Below, one piece after another: positions 15,792 through 25,103 of a stretch of DNA of 64,000 nt. Position numbers and translations under genes: made by a program. The number at the start of each line of letters is the position of its first letter. Position 1 is the first letter of the stretch. Below the pieces are notes generated by a model. It did no database searches, was not told the DNA's origin, and saw only the letters and a program-made list of their open reading frames with translations. Source of the DNA: CAIYUC01 sp963682005 (GTDB lineage: Bacteria > Bacteroidota > Bacteroidia > Bacteroidales > FEN-979); contig OY820914.1 in assembly GCA_963682005.1 (NCBI GenBank), positions 1,178,001 to 1,242,000 on the forward strand, in the 5' to 3' direction.

Positions 15792-17537
15792 CTATTTTCC
15801 GAAAAGCTCATCAATAAAAATCAGCTTCCCGTTAAGCGTTGGTTTTCCCGGTTCAAGGATCTCATAGAGGTAATATCCTGCGGGAAGGTTTTCGCGTTCG
15901 ATCCTGACATGATCTCCGGATATCCCGGAAAGGCTACGGATCGATTTTCCATATGAATCAAAGATTTTCAGGCTTCCATATGAAATCTGGTCATTGAAAT
16001 GAATGATGGTAAAGTTGACTGCGGGGTTAGGAACAGCAGATGCCTGGTTCTGGAATAACCTTGGATTCGTTCCCACAGGCCATTGATATTCATATGCACC
16101 GATATCGACCCGGCCATCGACCACGCGGGGATTGCCTTGCTTATCCGTGTCCGGATAGGTGCCAGAAGGATCTCCGGCATTAATGCAAGGTGACCATTGC
16201 GATTCAGACCAATCAGCCGTTTCCCCGTTAAACAAGTATCCACTTCCTGCCGACGGCCACACCAAAACCGGGTTCTGATCGATATTGTTGCTATAGACCC
16301 CCGTATAGAAATTCCCGTTCGTGTTAAAACCGGCAACACCTCCCTGAATATCGCAAAAAAAGAAATCAGGATCGCTGGGTTCATCGTAAAGATAAACCTG
16401 GTTTTGATCTCCATTGGCAACATTTCCATAAATAATGCAATTCCGGAAGACAGGGTTTAGGGAGCTATAAAAATAGGCAGCCCCTCCGGATTGTCCGGCC
16501 AGGTTGTTTGCGATGGTATTATTGGTAAGTGTGGTAGATGAGTGACCGGAAAAATAGATCCCACCTCCCAAACCATCGTTACTATAGTCGGCCGTATTGT
16601 TGGTTATCGTATTGTTCAAAATCGTACTCGCATCATTGCCTGCGATATAGAGCCCTCCTCCACAGCAGTCATTACCGGTTGCAATATTGTTGGAAATGGT
16701 GTTATTAATGATGGTCGCTGTTGCATTCAAATAAATTCCGGCACCGCATCCCCCGGAGTAATTCGTAATATTTTCAATGATGATATTACCGGATATGACC
16801 GGGCTTCCGGTCATGATCCTTAAGGCCCCGCCGCGATTTGCACCATTTGCATAAAATGTGTTGCCGGATATCAGCGCGTTGCTGTTACTGCAAAAGATCG
16901 CACCACCTACGCTCGCCTCATTCGATTCAAACCAGTTTTCCAGAATAAGGGGACTGCTGGAATCACAGAATATTGCGCCACCGTAGGAGTCGCCGCCAGC
17001 TGAACCATTTGATTTAAACGTGTTATTCCTGATGACGGGGTTGCTGTAAAAGCAATAGATGCCGCTACCGTACCCGGTAGCATAATTGTTCTGGATCTGG
17101 CAGTGGCTTATACGGACCTTTGAATAATGATCAATCCGGATTCCTCCTGCATCGTGTTCCGGATCAACTGCCCTCCCGAAACGAACTTTACAGTATTCAA
17201 GGATCGATGAATCGTTCGAATTACTGGTATGATCAAAACGAAGACCCCACCAGCCTGTTGAAATATTGTCAGTCATAAAATCGATGATCGCGGTTTCCGT
17301 TCCGATCGCCAATAATCTTCCCAGGACCAGGAATTTATAGTGACCCTGGAAGTTAACGATTACGCCTGCTTGAATTGTAAGTGTGGAATCCAACGGGACC
17401 ATGATGCTTCCCTGCACAAGATACGGGGAACCGGAAGTTGTCCATGTACCGCTCACGTTCCCGCCGGGAATGTTTGTCTGGGCAAAGATGACCGGGGAAA
17501 TGGCAAGCAAGGCTGCGGTAAGCAAATGCCTGATCAT
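15792..17537 (-). CDS. Secreted right-handed beta-helix protein with T9SS domain
   Basis: This 581-aa protein begins with a signal peptide (1-19, ending VIFAQ). Residues about 60-400 are filled with short repeats such as NTFYANGANRGGALRI, GNIIIENITNYSGG and NTISNNIATG. These are parallel beta-helix (PbH1/NosD-type) coils with Asn ladders, a fold used by many polysaccharide-active or adhesive proteins. A PDTDKQGNPRVVDGRVDIGA segment near 480 often follows such helices in Bacteroidota. The C-terminus (NPAVNFTIIHFNDQ to the end) is a T9SS type A sorting domain, so the protein should reach the surface. No catalytic residues can be assigned. Confidence 0.85.
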   Translation of the reverse strand: MIRHLLTAALLAISPVIFAQTNIPGGNVSGTWTTSGSPYLVQGSIMVPLDSTLTIQAGVIVNFQGHYKFLVLGRLLAIGTETAIIDFMTDNISTGWWGLRFDHTSNSNDSSILEYCKVRFGRAVDPEHDAGGIRIDHYSKVRISHCQIQNNYATGYGSGIYCFYSNPVIRNNTFKSNGSAGGDSYGGAIFCDSSSPLILENWFESNEASVGGAIFCSNSNALISGNTFYANGANRGGALRIMTGSPVISGNIIIENITNYSGGCGAGIYLNATATIINNTISNNIATGNDCCGGGLYIAGNDASTILNNTITNNTADYSNDGLGGGIYFSGHSSTTLTNNTIANNLAGQSGGAAYFYSSLNPVFRNCIIYGNVANGDQNQVYLYDEPSDPDFFFCDIQGGVAGFNTNGNFYTGVYSNNIDQNPVLVWPSAGSGYLFNGETADWSESQWSPCINAGDPSGTYPDTDKQGNPRVVDGRVDIGAYEYQWPVGTNPRLFQNQASAVPNPAVNFTIIHFNDQISYGSLKIFDSYGKSIRSLSGISGDHVRIERENLPAGYYLYEILEPGKPTLNGKLIFIDELFGK

Positions 17538-17751
17538 ATTGTCGGTGTTTGGGGAATTATGTTAATCTCGTAAATATACGAAAGAAGTTGCAAATATCTA
17601 AAAAGGGAAGATGTTTAAGATGGCAAAAGGGTGCTTCTTAGTATCAAGAGAACAAGGTACAGAGAATAATTGAATTTCAATATTTCATGACCAAAGCCCT
17701 TGAAGCCTACTCTTTACACTTCTTACATTTTGGCTTATTTTTTTATTGTGG

Positions 17752-17791
17752 GACTCAGATTTTTAGAACGAAGTGAATAAAAATTTGAGTC
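17752..17791. repeat. Inverted repeat, 14-bp arms
   Basis: GACTCAGATTTTTA (17752-17765) and TAAAAATTTGAGTC (17778-17791) pair at 13 of 14 positions around a 12-base loop. It is not placed behind a gene on either strand, so a dispersed repeat is likelier than a terminator. Confidence 0.65.
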
Positions 17792-17840
17792 TCATTGATT
17801 AAAGATCTTTATAAAAGAACCATTGGATTTTTAAAATGAG

Positions 17841-17852
17841 TGACATATGTCA
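17841..17852. promoter_or_regulatory. Perfect palindrome TGACATATGTCA, possible operator
   Basis: The 12-bp perfect palindrome has TGAC/GTCA half-sites, the kind bound by CRP/FNR-family dimers. It lies about 230 bp before the hybrid kinase start and 300 bp before the divergent beta-helix gene. Single occurrence and distance keep this tentative. Confidence 0.3.
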
Positions 17853-18078
17853 TCTGTTACACAAAAAAAATCATTGGGCGTATTTTAAATATTTATTTAT
17901 CTTCACATCAAATTTTACGTCCACCCCGGTGACTTTCTAATCATGAAACGCCCCTTTTATGATTTCCGGATTACATACGTGGTCTGATCAATAAATTTAA
18001 CTTCTAATGATCACCGGTGTTCATTCCCTTGTTTTAAAATAGTTTTCCATATGATCTGCCTTTTCCAATAGTCATTGT

Positions 18079-21000
18079 ATGAAAGATAACACAACGATTT
18101 CTCCTTCGGTCAAAAATTTCCTTAAGAACGTATTTTGGATTTGCGTGGGCCTGGTTTCCCTTTTTTCATTCCTTGATTTTATCGGCTGGATTTTCGATTT
18201 CCCGGTTATCACAAGTTTTGGAAAAGGATGGATCCCGATGATGCCTGTCACCGCCATCTGTTTTATGCTGAGTTGCGTTTCGGCTGTGGCTGTTTTTCTT
18301 AAGCCCAGGTATCATGGCTGGAACATTCTGGCCGGATTATCCGGTGTCTTAATAAGTGTGTTTGGGTTACTGACAATTTTAATGTATTGGGGTCTGTTTG
18401 TTTACGGGAAGGAAATTTCTTTGTCGGATCTCCCGTTGTTAAATCTCTTCCTGATCCCCGATAAACGAATGGCATTAGTTACGGCTGCCAATTTTTTTCT
18501 CATTGGAATTGGGTTGGTCCTTCTGGCAAACCACAATCCCAGGTCAGTCAGGATTGCATATGGAATACTGATCCCCCCGCTCATACTGGGCTACCTGGTC
18601 GCATCAAGTTATATTCTTGGAGTCATCCAAATTCATGATATTTTTTCCAAACCTGTAGCGATCAATACCGGAATTGCCTTTCTGTTGATCTGTGTTGCTT
18701 TGTTCTCTCTCCATCCCGCCAATTGGCTGATAAGATCCTACACCGGCGATGGGTCCGGAAACCTGATGGCCCGCCGGTTATTGCCGGGACTGGTCATTTT
18801 ACCTGTTGTCATTGGATGGATCAGGATTACCGGTGAGCAGCAAGGTCTATATAAATCAGAAGTAGGCGTAATCCTTGTTGCACTGACCTACACAATATGC
18901 TTTATCGGCCTGGTGGGGTTGGCGGCCATTTCGGTCAACCGAAAGGATAAAGCCCTGCGGTTAAGCCAGGAACGTTACTTTACTACGCTTGCAAGTATAG
19001 GTGATGCAATCATTGCCACAGATGTCAATGGCCACATTACGTTTATCAACAAGGTCGGTGAAGAACTGACCGGGTGGAACATACAGGATGCTTTGAACAT
19101 ACCTGTAGAAGAAGTATTCAGGATCATTAATGAAAATACCAGGCTGGAAGTAGAAAGCCCTGTCCGACTGGTTCTGGAGAAAGGAAAGATCGTAGGCCTT
19201 GCAAACCATACGATACTGATACGAAAAGACGGGACGGAGGTTCCGATCGATGACAGTGGTGCACCGATCAAGGGACAGGATGGAGTAATTGAAGGCGTGG
19301 TGCTGGTATTCCGGGATATATCTGAAAGGAAAAAGGCCGAGAAGGCATTGTATGAAACAAATCAGCGGTTGACTTTTCATTTTGAAAATTCTCCCCTGGC
19401 TGTGGTTGAATGGGATTCTGAATACATTGTCACCAAATGGTCGCCTGAAGCGGAACGGATGTTCGGCTGGACCACCAGGGAAGTTATGGGCAGGCAAATC
19501 GGATCCCTGAATATGATCTATGAGCCCGATATCCCGATCGTGGAGGATACGATGAAACAGTTGTCAGGAGGATCCGAAAAGACCGTCGTATCAACCAACA
19601 GAAATATTACAAAGGAAGGACAAATCATAGAATGTACCTGGTTCAACTCTGTGTTGACGGATGAGCAGGGGAGAATGAAATCAGTCATGTCACTCGTCCA
19701 GGATAATACAGAGCAAATAAAGTCGGAACGTTTATTGAAAAATAGCGAGCAACGCTACAAATTTCTTGTGGAATCCCTTCCCGACATGGCTGTTCTGCTT
19801 TTCGACAATGATCACCGGTTTCTCATTGCAGGAGGTCATGAGATCCGTCGAAGCGGATTTGATGAGAACATGATCGAAGGGCATACCCTTGAAGAGGCTT
19901 ATCCCCCGGAGGTGGTTCAACTTTTTTCTCCCCTTTATGACAAGGCCTTAAAAGGAGAGGCCACCCGGTTTGATCATAATTTCGGAGATTTCTTCTATCA
20001 TCAGCAGGTACTTCCGGTTTATGATTCAGAAGGAAATATCTATGGCGGGCTCGTCATCTCTCAAAATATCACTGAAAGTAAAAAGATTGAAGTTGCTTTA
20101 CGGGAGAGTGAGTTATCCCTGCATCTCGCCCAGCAGGCTTCACGATCAGGCACCTGGGATTGGGATCTTTCTGCAGGGCTCCTTCACTGGACACCTGAAC
20201 TGCTCTCCATTTTCGGTCTCGATCCGGAAACTGACAAGGCTTCATTTGAAATATGGAACCGCATCCTTCACCCTGATGACAGTGATAATGCATCTTCACG
20301 GATCGATATCGCGCTTAAGGAGCATTCTCCGCTCGACAGCACATACAGGATCATCCGGCCTGACGGTCAAATACGATGGATCAGGTCGACCGGTGAAGCC
20401 CGGTATGACGACAATAACAATCCCGTCAGGATGCTTGGAATATGCCAGGACATCACCGACCTCAAGAAATCGGAAGAAGCCCTCAAGGAAAGCGAAGAAC
20501 AGCTGAAATCGGCATTGGAGGCGGGAGAGCTTGGCACATGGGGGCTGGATATCCAGACAAAAAAAGCCTGGCGCACATTACGTCATGACCAGATTTTCGG
20601 ATATACAGAATTGCTCTCAGAATGGACTTATGAAATGTTTCTCAGCCATGTGTTGCCGGAAGATGTGGGTAATGTGGATGAAAAATTCGGGAATGCCATT
20701 GCAACAGGTACGGAATGGGATTTTGAATGCCGGATCCGGAGGGTTGACGGTGTGAACCGGTGGATCTGGGCACAGGGGAAACCCATTTTCAATGAGATGA
20801 AAGAGGTCGTTCAGTTGTCGGGATTCGTAAAGGACATCACTGACCGGAAGGAAGCGGAAGAGGCTCTTCGTGAAGCAAAGGAGCGAACAGCCAACATTCT
20901 TGAAGGCATTGCCGAGTCATTCTATTCACTGGATGAGCAGTGGCGGTTCGAAATGATCAATACAGCAGCAGAGAGGGCTCCATTCGGCCGGCCCGCCTCT

Positions 21001-23685
21001 GAACTGCTCGGGAAAGTTATCTGGGAGGAATTCCCAAATCTTGTGGGAACTTACATCCACCAGCATTACCTTGATGCCGCCCGCGACCGTTCCATGCATC
21101 ATTATATTGCACAATCGCCGCTAAACAAGCAATGGTATGAGGTCTTCATGCAGGGATGGAAAGGCGGAGTGGATGTTTATCTGCGCGACATCACCGAACG
21201 AAAACAGATGGAGGATCAGCTGAAACATGAAGCAACACGGGCCATGATCCTTTCGGACATTTCGAAAATGTTCACGGACGCCGGCTTTAAGTTCACCGAT
21301 ATCTTTACAAGTATTGCACGCAGCGTCAGTGATTATCTTGGGGATATCTGCATCATTACCCAGGTTTCGTCCGACAGGCAATGGCTGCTTCCCGCAGCAT
21401 TCCACTATTCTGACGAAGAAGCTGCAGCCTTGTTCCAATCGATCTTTCCCAATGAAAAGATACGGATGGGTGAAGGTATTGCCGGAAGAGTTGCACAAAC
21501 GGGGGAATCGGCCTTCATCAAAGAGCTCCCTGCTGACAAGCTTAAAACATCGATAAAAAAAGAATTTCTGCCATTCATGGAGAAATACGGGATCCACGAC
21601 TTCATTATCGTACCGATGAAAACTGAAGGACAGGTTCTCGGAACGCTGGGAGTCATGCGAATGAAGAAAGGTAAAACATATAATCCGGGAGACATGTCTT
21701 TTCTCGAGGTGATTGCCAGCCGCGCTGCCATGGCCATTACCAATATTCATCTGTACGAATCCTTACAACAATCCCATCTTGAGCTTGAAAAGAAAGTTTC
21801 CGAAAGGACATCCGAATTGAATAAGACCATGCTCGTTCTTTCGAATGAACAGAAACGTTTCAGAGAAGTTCTCGACATGCTTCCCTCATTTGTGGCGCTT
21901 CTTACACCGGATCATCATTTTTCATTCACGAACCGTGAGTTTAACAATCGTTTTGGAGAAACGAGGGGGGAATTATGTTACAAACATCTCTTTAACCTGG
22001 ATGAACCATGTGAAACCTGCAATTCAAAAGAAGTGTTCAGCAAAAACGATTGCATTTTCTGGGAATGGCAAGGACCGGACGGGAACATTTACGACATTGC
22101 GGATTTCCCGTTTACTGATGCCGATGGGTCTTCCCTTATCCTGAAGATCGGTTCAGATATAACGAAGATCAAGCAGGCGGAGGAAGACCGGATCGCCAGG
22201 CAGGTTGCCGAACAGGCCAACCAGGCCAAGAGCGAGTTCCTTGCAAATGTCAGTCATGAGATCCGGACGCCGATGAATTCCATCATCGGTTTTTCTGAAA
22301 TTCTGAAATCTACGATCAAAGATGACAAGCAACGTTCACAGATCGATGCGATCCGGTCAAGCAGTAAAAACCTTCTCAGGCTGATCAATGATATTCTGGA
22401 TCTTTCAAAGATCGAAGCCGGCAAAATGATGATCCATCCGGAACCGGTAAACCTTCTGAACCTGATAAGCGAAACAGAAGTTGTTTTTGCTCACCGGTGC
22501 AGGGAAAAAGGGATCCGTTTCTTTGTGGAATCGGAAAAGGAGCTTCCTCCCGCACTGATCCTGGATGAAACCCGCGTACGGCAGATCCTTGTCAACCTGC
22601 TGGATAATGCTGTCAAATTTACTGACCAGGGTCATGTGATCCTTACCATTGACCGGAACCTCAGGAATCATTCAAGGCTTGACCTGATCCTCAGTATTGA
22701 AGACACCGGGATCGGCATCCCTGACGATCAGCAGGAACAGGTTTTTTACGCTTTCAGCCAGCAGAAAGGACTCCCTGAAAAAAAATATGGTGGAACGGGA
22801 CTCGGGCTTACCATAACACGGAGGCTTGTTGAAATGATGGGAGGTACTGTGTCCCTGAAAAGCAACCCCGGTGAAGGCAGCGTATTTACTGTGAAAATCC
22901 CCGACATAATCATCGTTCCCGACCCCAGGATCAAAGATAAGGAAGTGGAGTTCGACATAAAGTCGATCCGCTTTAAAAAATCAAAAGTACTGATCGCCGA
23001 CGATAATTTCGAAAACAGGAAATTGCTGATCGACCTTCTTGATTCGACCCCTATTGAGATGATTGAAGCAGTGAACGGAAAAGAGGCTGTTGAATTTGCA
23101 GAAAAGCACAAACCTGATCTGATCCTGATGGATCTCCGGATGCCGGAGATGAACGGGTATGAGGCCACAAAGATCCTGAAAAGCCAGGAATCAACGAAAG
23201 CAATACCCGTGGTTGCTCTATCCGCTTCTCCTAAAATTATTTTTAACAGTTCAGGAGACCGGGATATTTTTGATGACTTTATCATGAAACCGGTTATCGT
23301 TTCCGACCTTGCAGAACGGTTAAAAAAATACCTCGGTTATTCAATGGAACGGAAGAACAAAAGCGGTAAGAAAGCTACGTCACTAAAAAAGACTATGGTG
23401 CTTACAGCAAATCAGAAAAAGCAGACAGAAATACTGATCCGGACACTTGAAAATGAATATCTGCCGGTTTACAAGGAATCATTGAAAAAACACAGGATCA
23501 GCCAGATCGGCTATTTCGGCCGGAACCTGGTGACCCTGGGCGAAGAATCAGGATCAGCCACTGTTGCTGATTTCGGAAAGGAGATTTGCCTGAGTGCTGA
23601 AAGTTTTGATGTTGAAATCCTGATGGAAAAGCTTCAACAGTTTCCCCGGCTTATTGCTGAATTGAAAAAAACAATGGAGGATTGA
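18079..23685 (+). CDS. Very large multi-PAS hybrid sensor histidine kinase
   Basis: 1868 aa. Residues 1-285 hold about eight membrane segments. Six PAS domains follow (starting near 295, 424, 554, 675, 803, 931), most linked by the usual DITERKxAE helix, then a GAF domain (about 1049-1230) and a seventh PAS (1257-1365) with a cysteine motif (Cys1300, Cys1311, Cys1314). The kinase core has His1393 in FLANVSHEIRTPMN, an N box (LVNLLDNAVKFT) and G boxes (DTGIGIP, GGTGLGL). The receiver domain has Asp1685 in LILMDLRMP. The last ~95 residues resemble an HPt helical bundle, but the expected His is absent. Phosphate probably passes to another protein, perhaps the receiver/kinase encoded 3 bp downstream. 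The signal is unknown. Confidence 0.9.
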   Translation: MKDNTTISPSVKNFLKNVFWICVGLVSLFSFLDFIGWIFDFPVITSFGKGWIPMMPVTAICFMLSCVSAVAVFLKPRYHGWNILAGLSGVLISVFGLLTILMYWGLFVYGKEISLSDLPLLNLFLIPDKRMALVTAANFFLIGIGLVLLANHNPRSVRIAYGILIPPLILGYLVASSYILGVIQIHDIFSKPVAINTGIAFLLICVALFSLHPANWLIRSYTGDGSGNLMARRLLPGLVILPVVIGWIRITGEQQGLYKSEVGVILVALTYTICFIGLVGLAAISVNRKDKALRLSQERYFTTLASIGDAIIATDVNGHITFINKVGEELTGWNIQDALNIPVEEVFRIINENTRLEVESPVRLVLEKGKIVGLANHTILIRKDGTEVPIDDSGAPIKGQDGVIEGVVLVFRDISERKKAEKALYETNQRLTFHFENSPLAVVEWDSEYIVTKWSPEAERMFGWTTREVMGRQIGSLNMIYEPDIPIVEDTMKQLSGGSEKTVVSTNRNITKEGQIIECTWFNSVLTDEQGRMKSVMSLVQDNTEQIKSERLLKNSEQRYKFLVESLPDMAVLLFDNDHRFLIAGGHEIRRSGFDENMIEGHTLEEAYPPEVVQLFSPLYDKALKGEATRFDHNFGDFFYHQQVLPVYDSEGNIYGGLVISQNITESKKIEVALRESELSLHLAQQASRSGTWDWDLSAGLLHWTPELLSIFGLDPETDKASFEIWNRILHPDDSDNASSRIDIALKEHSPLDSTYRIIRPDGQIRWIRSTGEARYDDNNNPVRMLGICQDITDLKKSEEALKESEEQLKSALEAGELGTWGLDIQTKKAWRTLRHDQIFGYTELLSEWTYEMFLSHVLPEDVGNVDEKFGNAIATGTEWDFECRIRRVDGVNRWIWAQGKPIFNEMKEVVQLSGFVKDITDRKEAEEALREAKERTANILEGIAESFYSLDEQWRFEMINTAAERAPFGRPASELLGKVIWEEFPNLVGTYIHQHYLDAARDRSMHHYIAQSPLNKQWYEVFMQGWKGGVDVYLRDITERKQMEDQLKHEATRAMILSDISKMFTDAGFKFTDIFTSIARSVSDYLGDICIITQVSSDRQWLLPAAFHYSDEEAAALFQSIFPNEKIRMGEGIAGRVAQTGESAFIKELPADKLKTSIKKEFLPFMEKYGIHDFIIVPMKTEGQVLGTLGVMRMKKGKTYNPGDMSFLEVIASRAAMAITNIHLYESLQQSHLELEKKVSERTSELNKTMLVLSNEQKRFREVLDMLPSFVALLTPDHHFSFTNREFNNRFGETRGELCYKHLFNLDEPCETCNSKEVFSKNDCIFWEWQGPDGNIYDIADFPFTDADGSSLILKIGSDITKIKQAEEDRIARQVAEQANQAKSEFLANVSHEIRTPMNSIIGFSEILKSTIKDDKQRSQIDAIRSSSKNLLRLINDILDLSKIEAGKMMIHPEPVNLLNLISETEVVFAHRCREKGIRFFVESEKELPPALILDETRVRQILVNLLDNAVKFTDQGHVILTIDRNLRNHSRLDLILSIEDTGIGIPDDQQEQVFYAFSQQKGLPEKKYGGTGLGLTITRRLVEMMGGTVSLKSNPGEGSVFTVKIPDIIIVPDPRIKDKEVEFDIKSIRFKKSKVLIADDNFENRKLLIDLLDSTPIEMIEAVNGKEAVEFAEKHKPDLILMDLRMPEMNGYEATKILKSQESTKAIPVVALSASPKIIFNSSGDRDIFDDFIMKPVIVSDLAERLKKYLGYSMERKNKSGKKATSLKKTMVLTANQKKQTEILIRTLENEYLPVYKESLKKHRISQIGYFGRNLVTLGEESGSATVADFGKEICLSAESFDVEILMEKLQQFPRLIAELKKTMED

Positions 23686-23688
23686 CCG

Positions 23689-24810
23689 ATGAATAATTCA
23701 ACTGTCCCTGCAAAAATTTTAGTTGTTGACGATAATCCGAGAAACATCCAGGTGATCGGCACTATTCTTCGTGAAGCGAATTACGACGTAGGATTTGCCA
23801 TGGACGGGCACCAGGCGATCGAACTGTTGCAGGATTCCAATGATTACGACCTTGTGCTTCTCGACATCCGGATGCCCCTGATGAATGGATTGGAGGTTTG
23901 CAGCATCATGCGAAAAGATGATCGGTTCAAAGAAATACCGGTCATCTTCCTTTCGGCTTCCCAGGAATTGGAGAATATAATTGCTGCATTTGATGCCGGA
24001 GGTGTTGATTATGTTACCAAACCATTCAATGCAAAGGAGCTTCTTGCCAGGGTAAACACGCATCTGCAGCTGAAATTCAAGACACGGGAAGCACGAAATT
24101 ATGCGCGGGAACTGGAACTGGTAAATGCAACAAAAGATAAATTCTTTTCCATCATTGCCCACGACCTGAGGAATCCGTTTGAAGGCATTCTCCTCATCAG
24201 CCGCACACTTTTGAAGAATCTGCCAAAGTGTTCGGCAGAAGAGATCACAAAACAGGTGGAGATCATTATTTCAGCCACAGACACAGGAAACAAACTCCTG
24301 GAAAACCTGCTTATCTGGTCAAGAAGTCAAACCGGCAGGGTTTCATACCACCCGCGTGACCTGCCGCTTGAACCAATGGTACAGCAATGCATCGACAATG
24401 TGATTGCCTGGGCGAAGGCAAAAGAGATCGACCTGGCATTCACTTCCGATGAAAACATCGTTGTAAAAACGGATGAGGATATGTTTTGCCATATCTTGCG
24501 CAATTTACTTACCAATGCCCTCAAATTCACACCATCCAACGGACGTGTCACGGTTGTAACAGGAAAGTCGGGGGATGGAATTGAGGTATCGGTTTCCGAT
24601 ACCGGTATCGGGATCTCGGAACAGGACAAAGGCCGGATTTTCCGGATCGACGGCAACATCAGTTCCCGTCCGGGCACGGAGAATGAAACAGGTTCCGGTC
24701 TTGGCCTTATCTTATGCAAGGAATTCATCGATAAGATGGGGGGAACGATCCGTGTGGAAAGCAGGCTTGGAGAAGGGAGCAGGTTTTCATTCTGGTTGCC
24801 GGGAGATTAA
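23689..24810 (+). CDS. Receiver domain-histidine kinase (REC-HisKA-HATPase)
   Basis: This 373-aa soluble protein has an N-terminal receiver (ILVVDDNPRN, phospho-acceptor Asp in LVLLDIRMPLMNG, Lys in YVTKPF), a HisKA helix with FFSIIAHDLRNPF carrying the phospho-His, and an ATPase domain (ILRNLLTNALKFT, DTGIGIS, GSGLGLILCKEF). It starts 3 bp after the hybrid kinase stop. A purine-rich GGAGG in the end of that gene is a credible ribosome site, so the two are one operon. The receiver-first order suggests it is itself controlled by phosphorylation, perhaps from the hybrid kinase, and sends the signal on to unlinked regulators. That wiring is inference. Confidence 0.9.
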   Translation: MNNSTVPAKILVVDDNPRNIQVIGTILREANYDVGFAMDGHQAIELLQDSNDYDLVLLDIRMPLMNGLEVCSIMRKDDRFKEIPVIFLSASQELENIIAAFDAGGVDYVTKPFNAKELLARVNTHLQLKFKTREARNYARELELVNATKDKFFSIIAHDLRNPFEGILLISRTLLKNLPKCSAEEITKQVEIIISATDTGNKLLENLLIWSRSQTGRVSYHPRDLPLEPMVQQCIDNVIAWAKAKEIDLAFTSDENIVVKTDEDMFCHILRNLLTNALKFTPSNGRVTVVTGKSGDGIEVSVSDTGIGISEQDKGRIFRIDGNISSRPGTENETGSGLGLILCKEFIDKMGGTIRVESRLGEGSRFSFWLPGD

Positions 24811-25046
24811 TTATGTGCTTTGCAATACGGACTTCCATAAAAAAAACACCCACTCTTCAATAAAAACAGCGGGCCTCATATGTTTGTAAAAATAACGCTA
24901 CAGAGCGCGAAACCTATTTGCCTCCAATAATATCAGGCAGAGTCAGGATCCTCATTCAGAACCGCACTGGTCCAGGTATCCAGATCCCGTTATCGGTAAT
25001 CTTTAACATTAAAATGGGCTTTATAAATTAGTTCCTGAAAAATCCC

Positions 25047-25054
25047 TACCTTTG
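25047..25054 (+). promoter_or_regulatory. TACCTTTG, Bacteroidota -7 box upstream of the DEAD-box gene
   Basis: TACCTTTG fits the Bacteroidota -7 consensus TAnnTTTG and lies 49 bp before the helicase start. No clear TTTG is found 20 bp upstream, so this is only half a promoter by sequence. The 24811-25103 spacer otherwise holds nothing recognisable. Confidence 0.45.
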
Positions 25055-25103
25055 CACGCTTTTTATAATGCACAGAATTTTAGATAACTAAAGATTTTCA
25101 CGA

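Larger units (their letters stand above)
17538..18078. other. Intergenic region between divergent genes, with a dispersed hairpin and a palindrome
   Basis: No gene is supported. It must hold the promoters of both the beta-helix protein (minus) and the large hybrid kinase (plus). Visible structures are the hairpin at 17752-17791 and the palindrome TGACATATGTCA at 17841-17852. The rest is AT-rich without clear signals. Confidence 0.55.
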
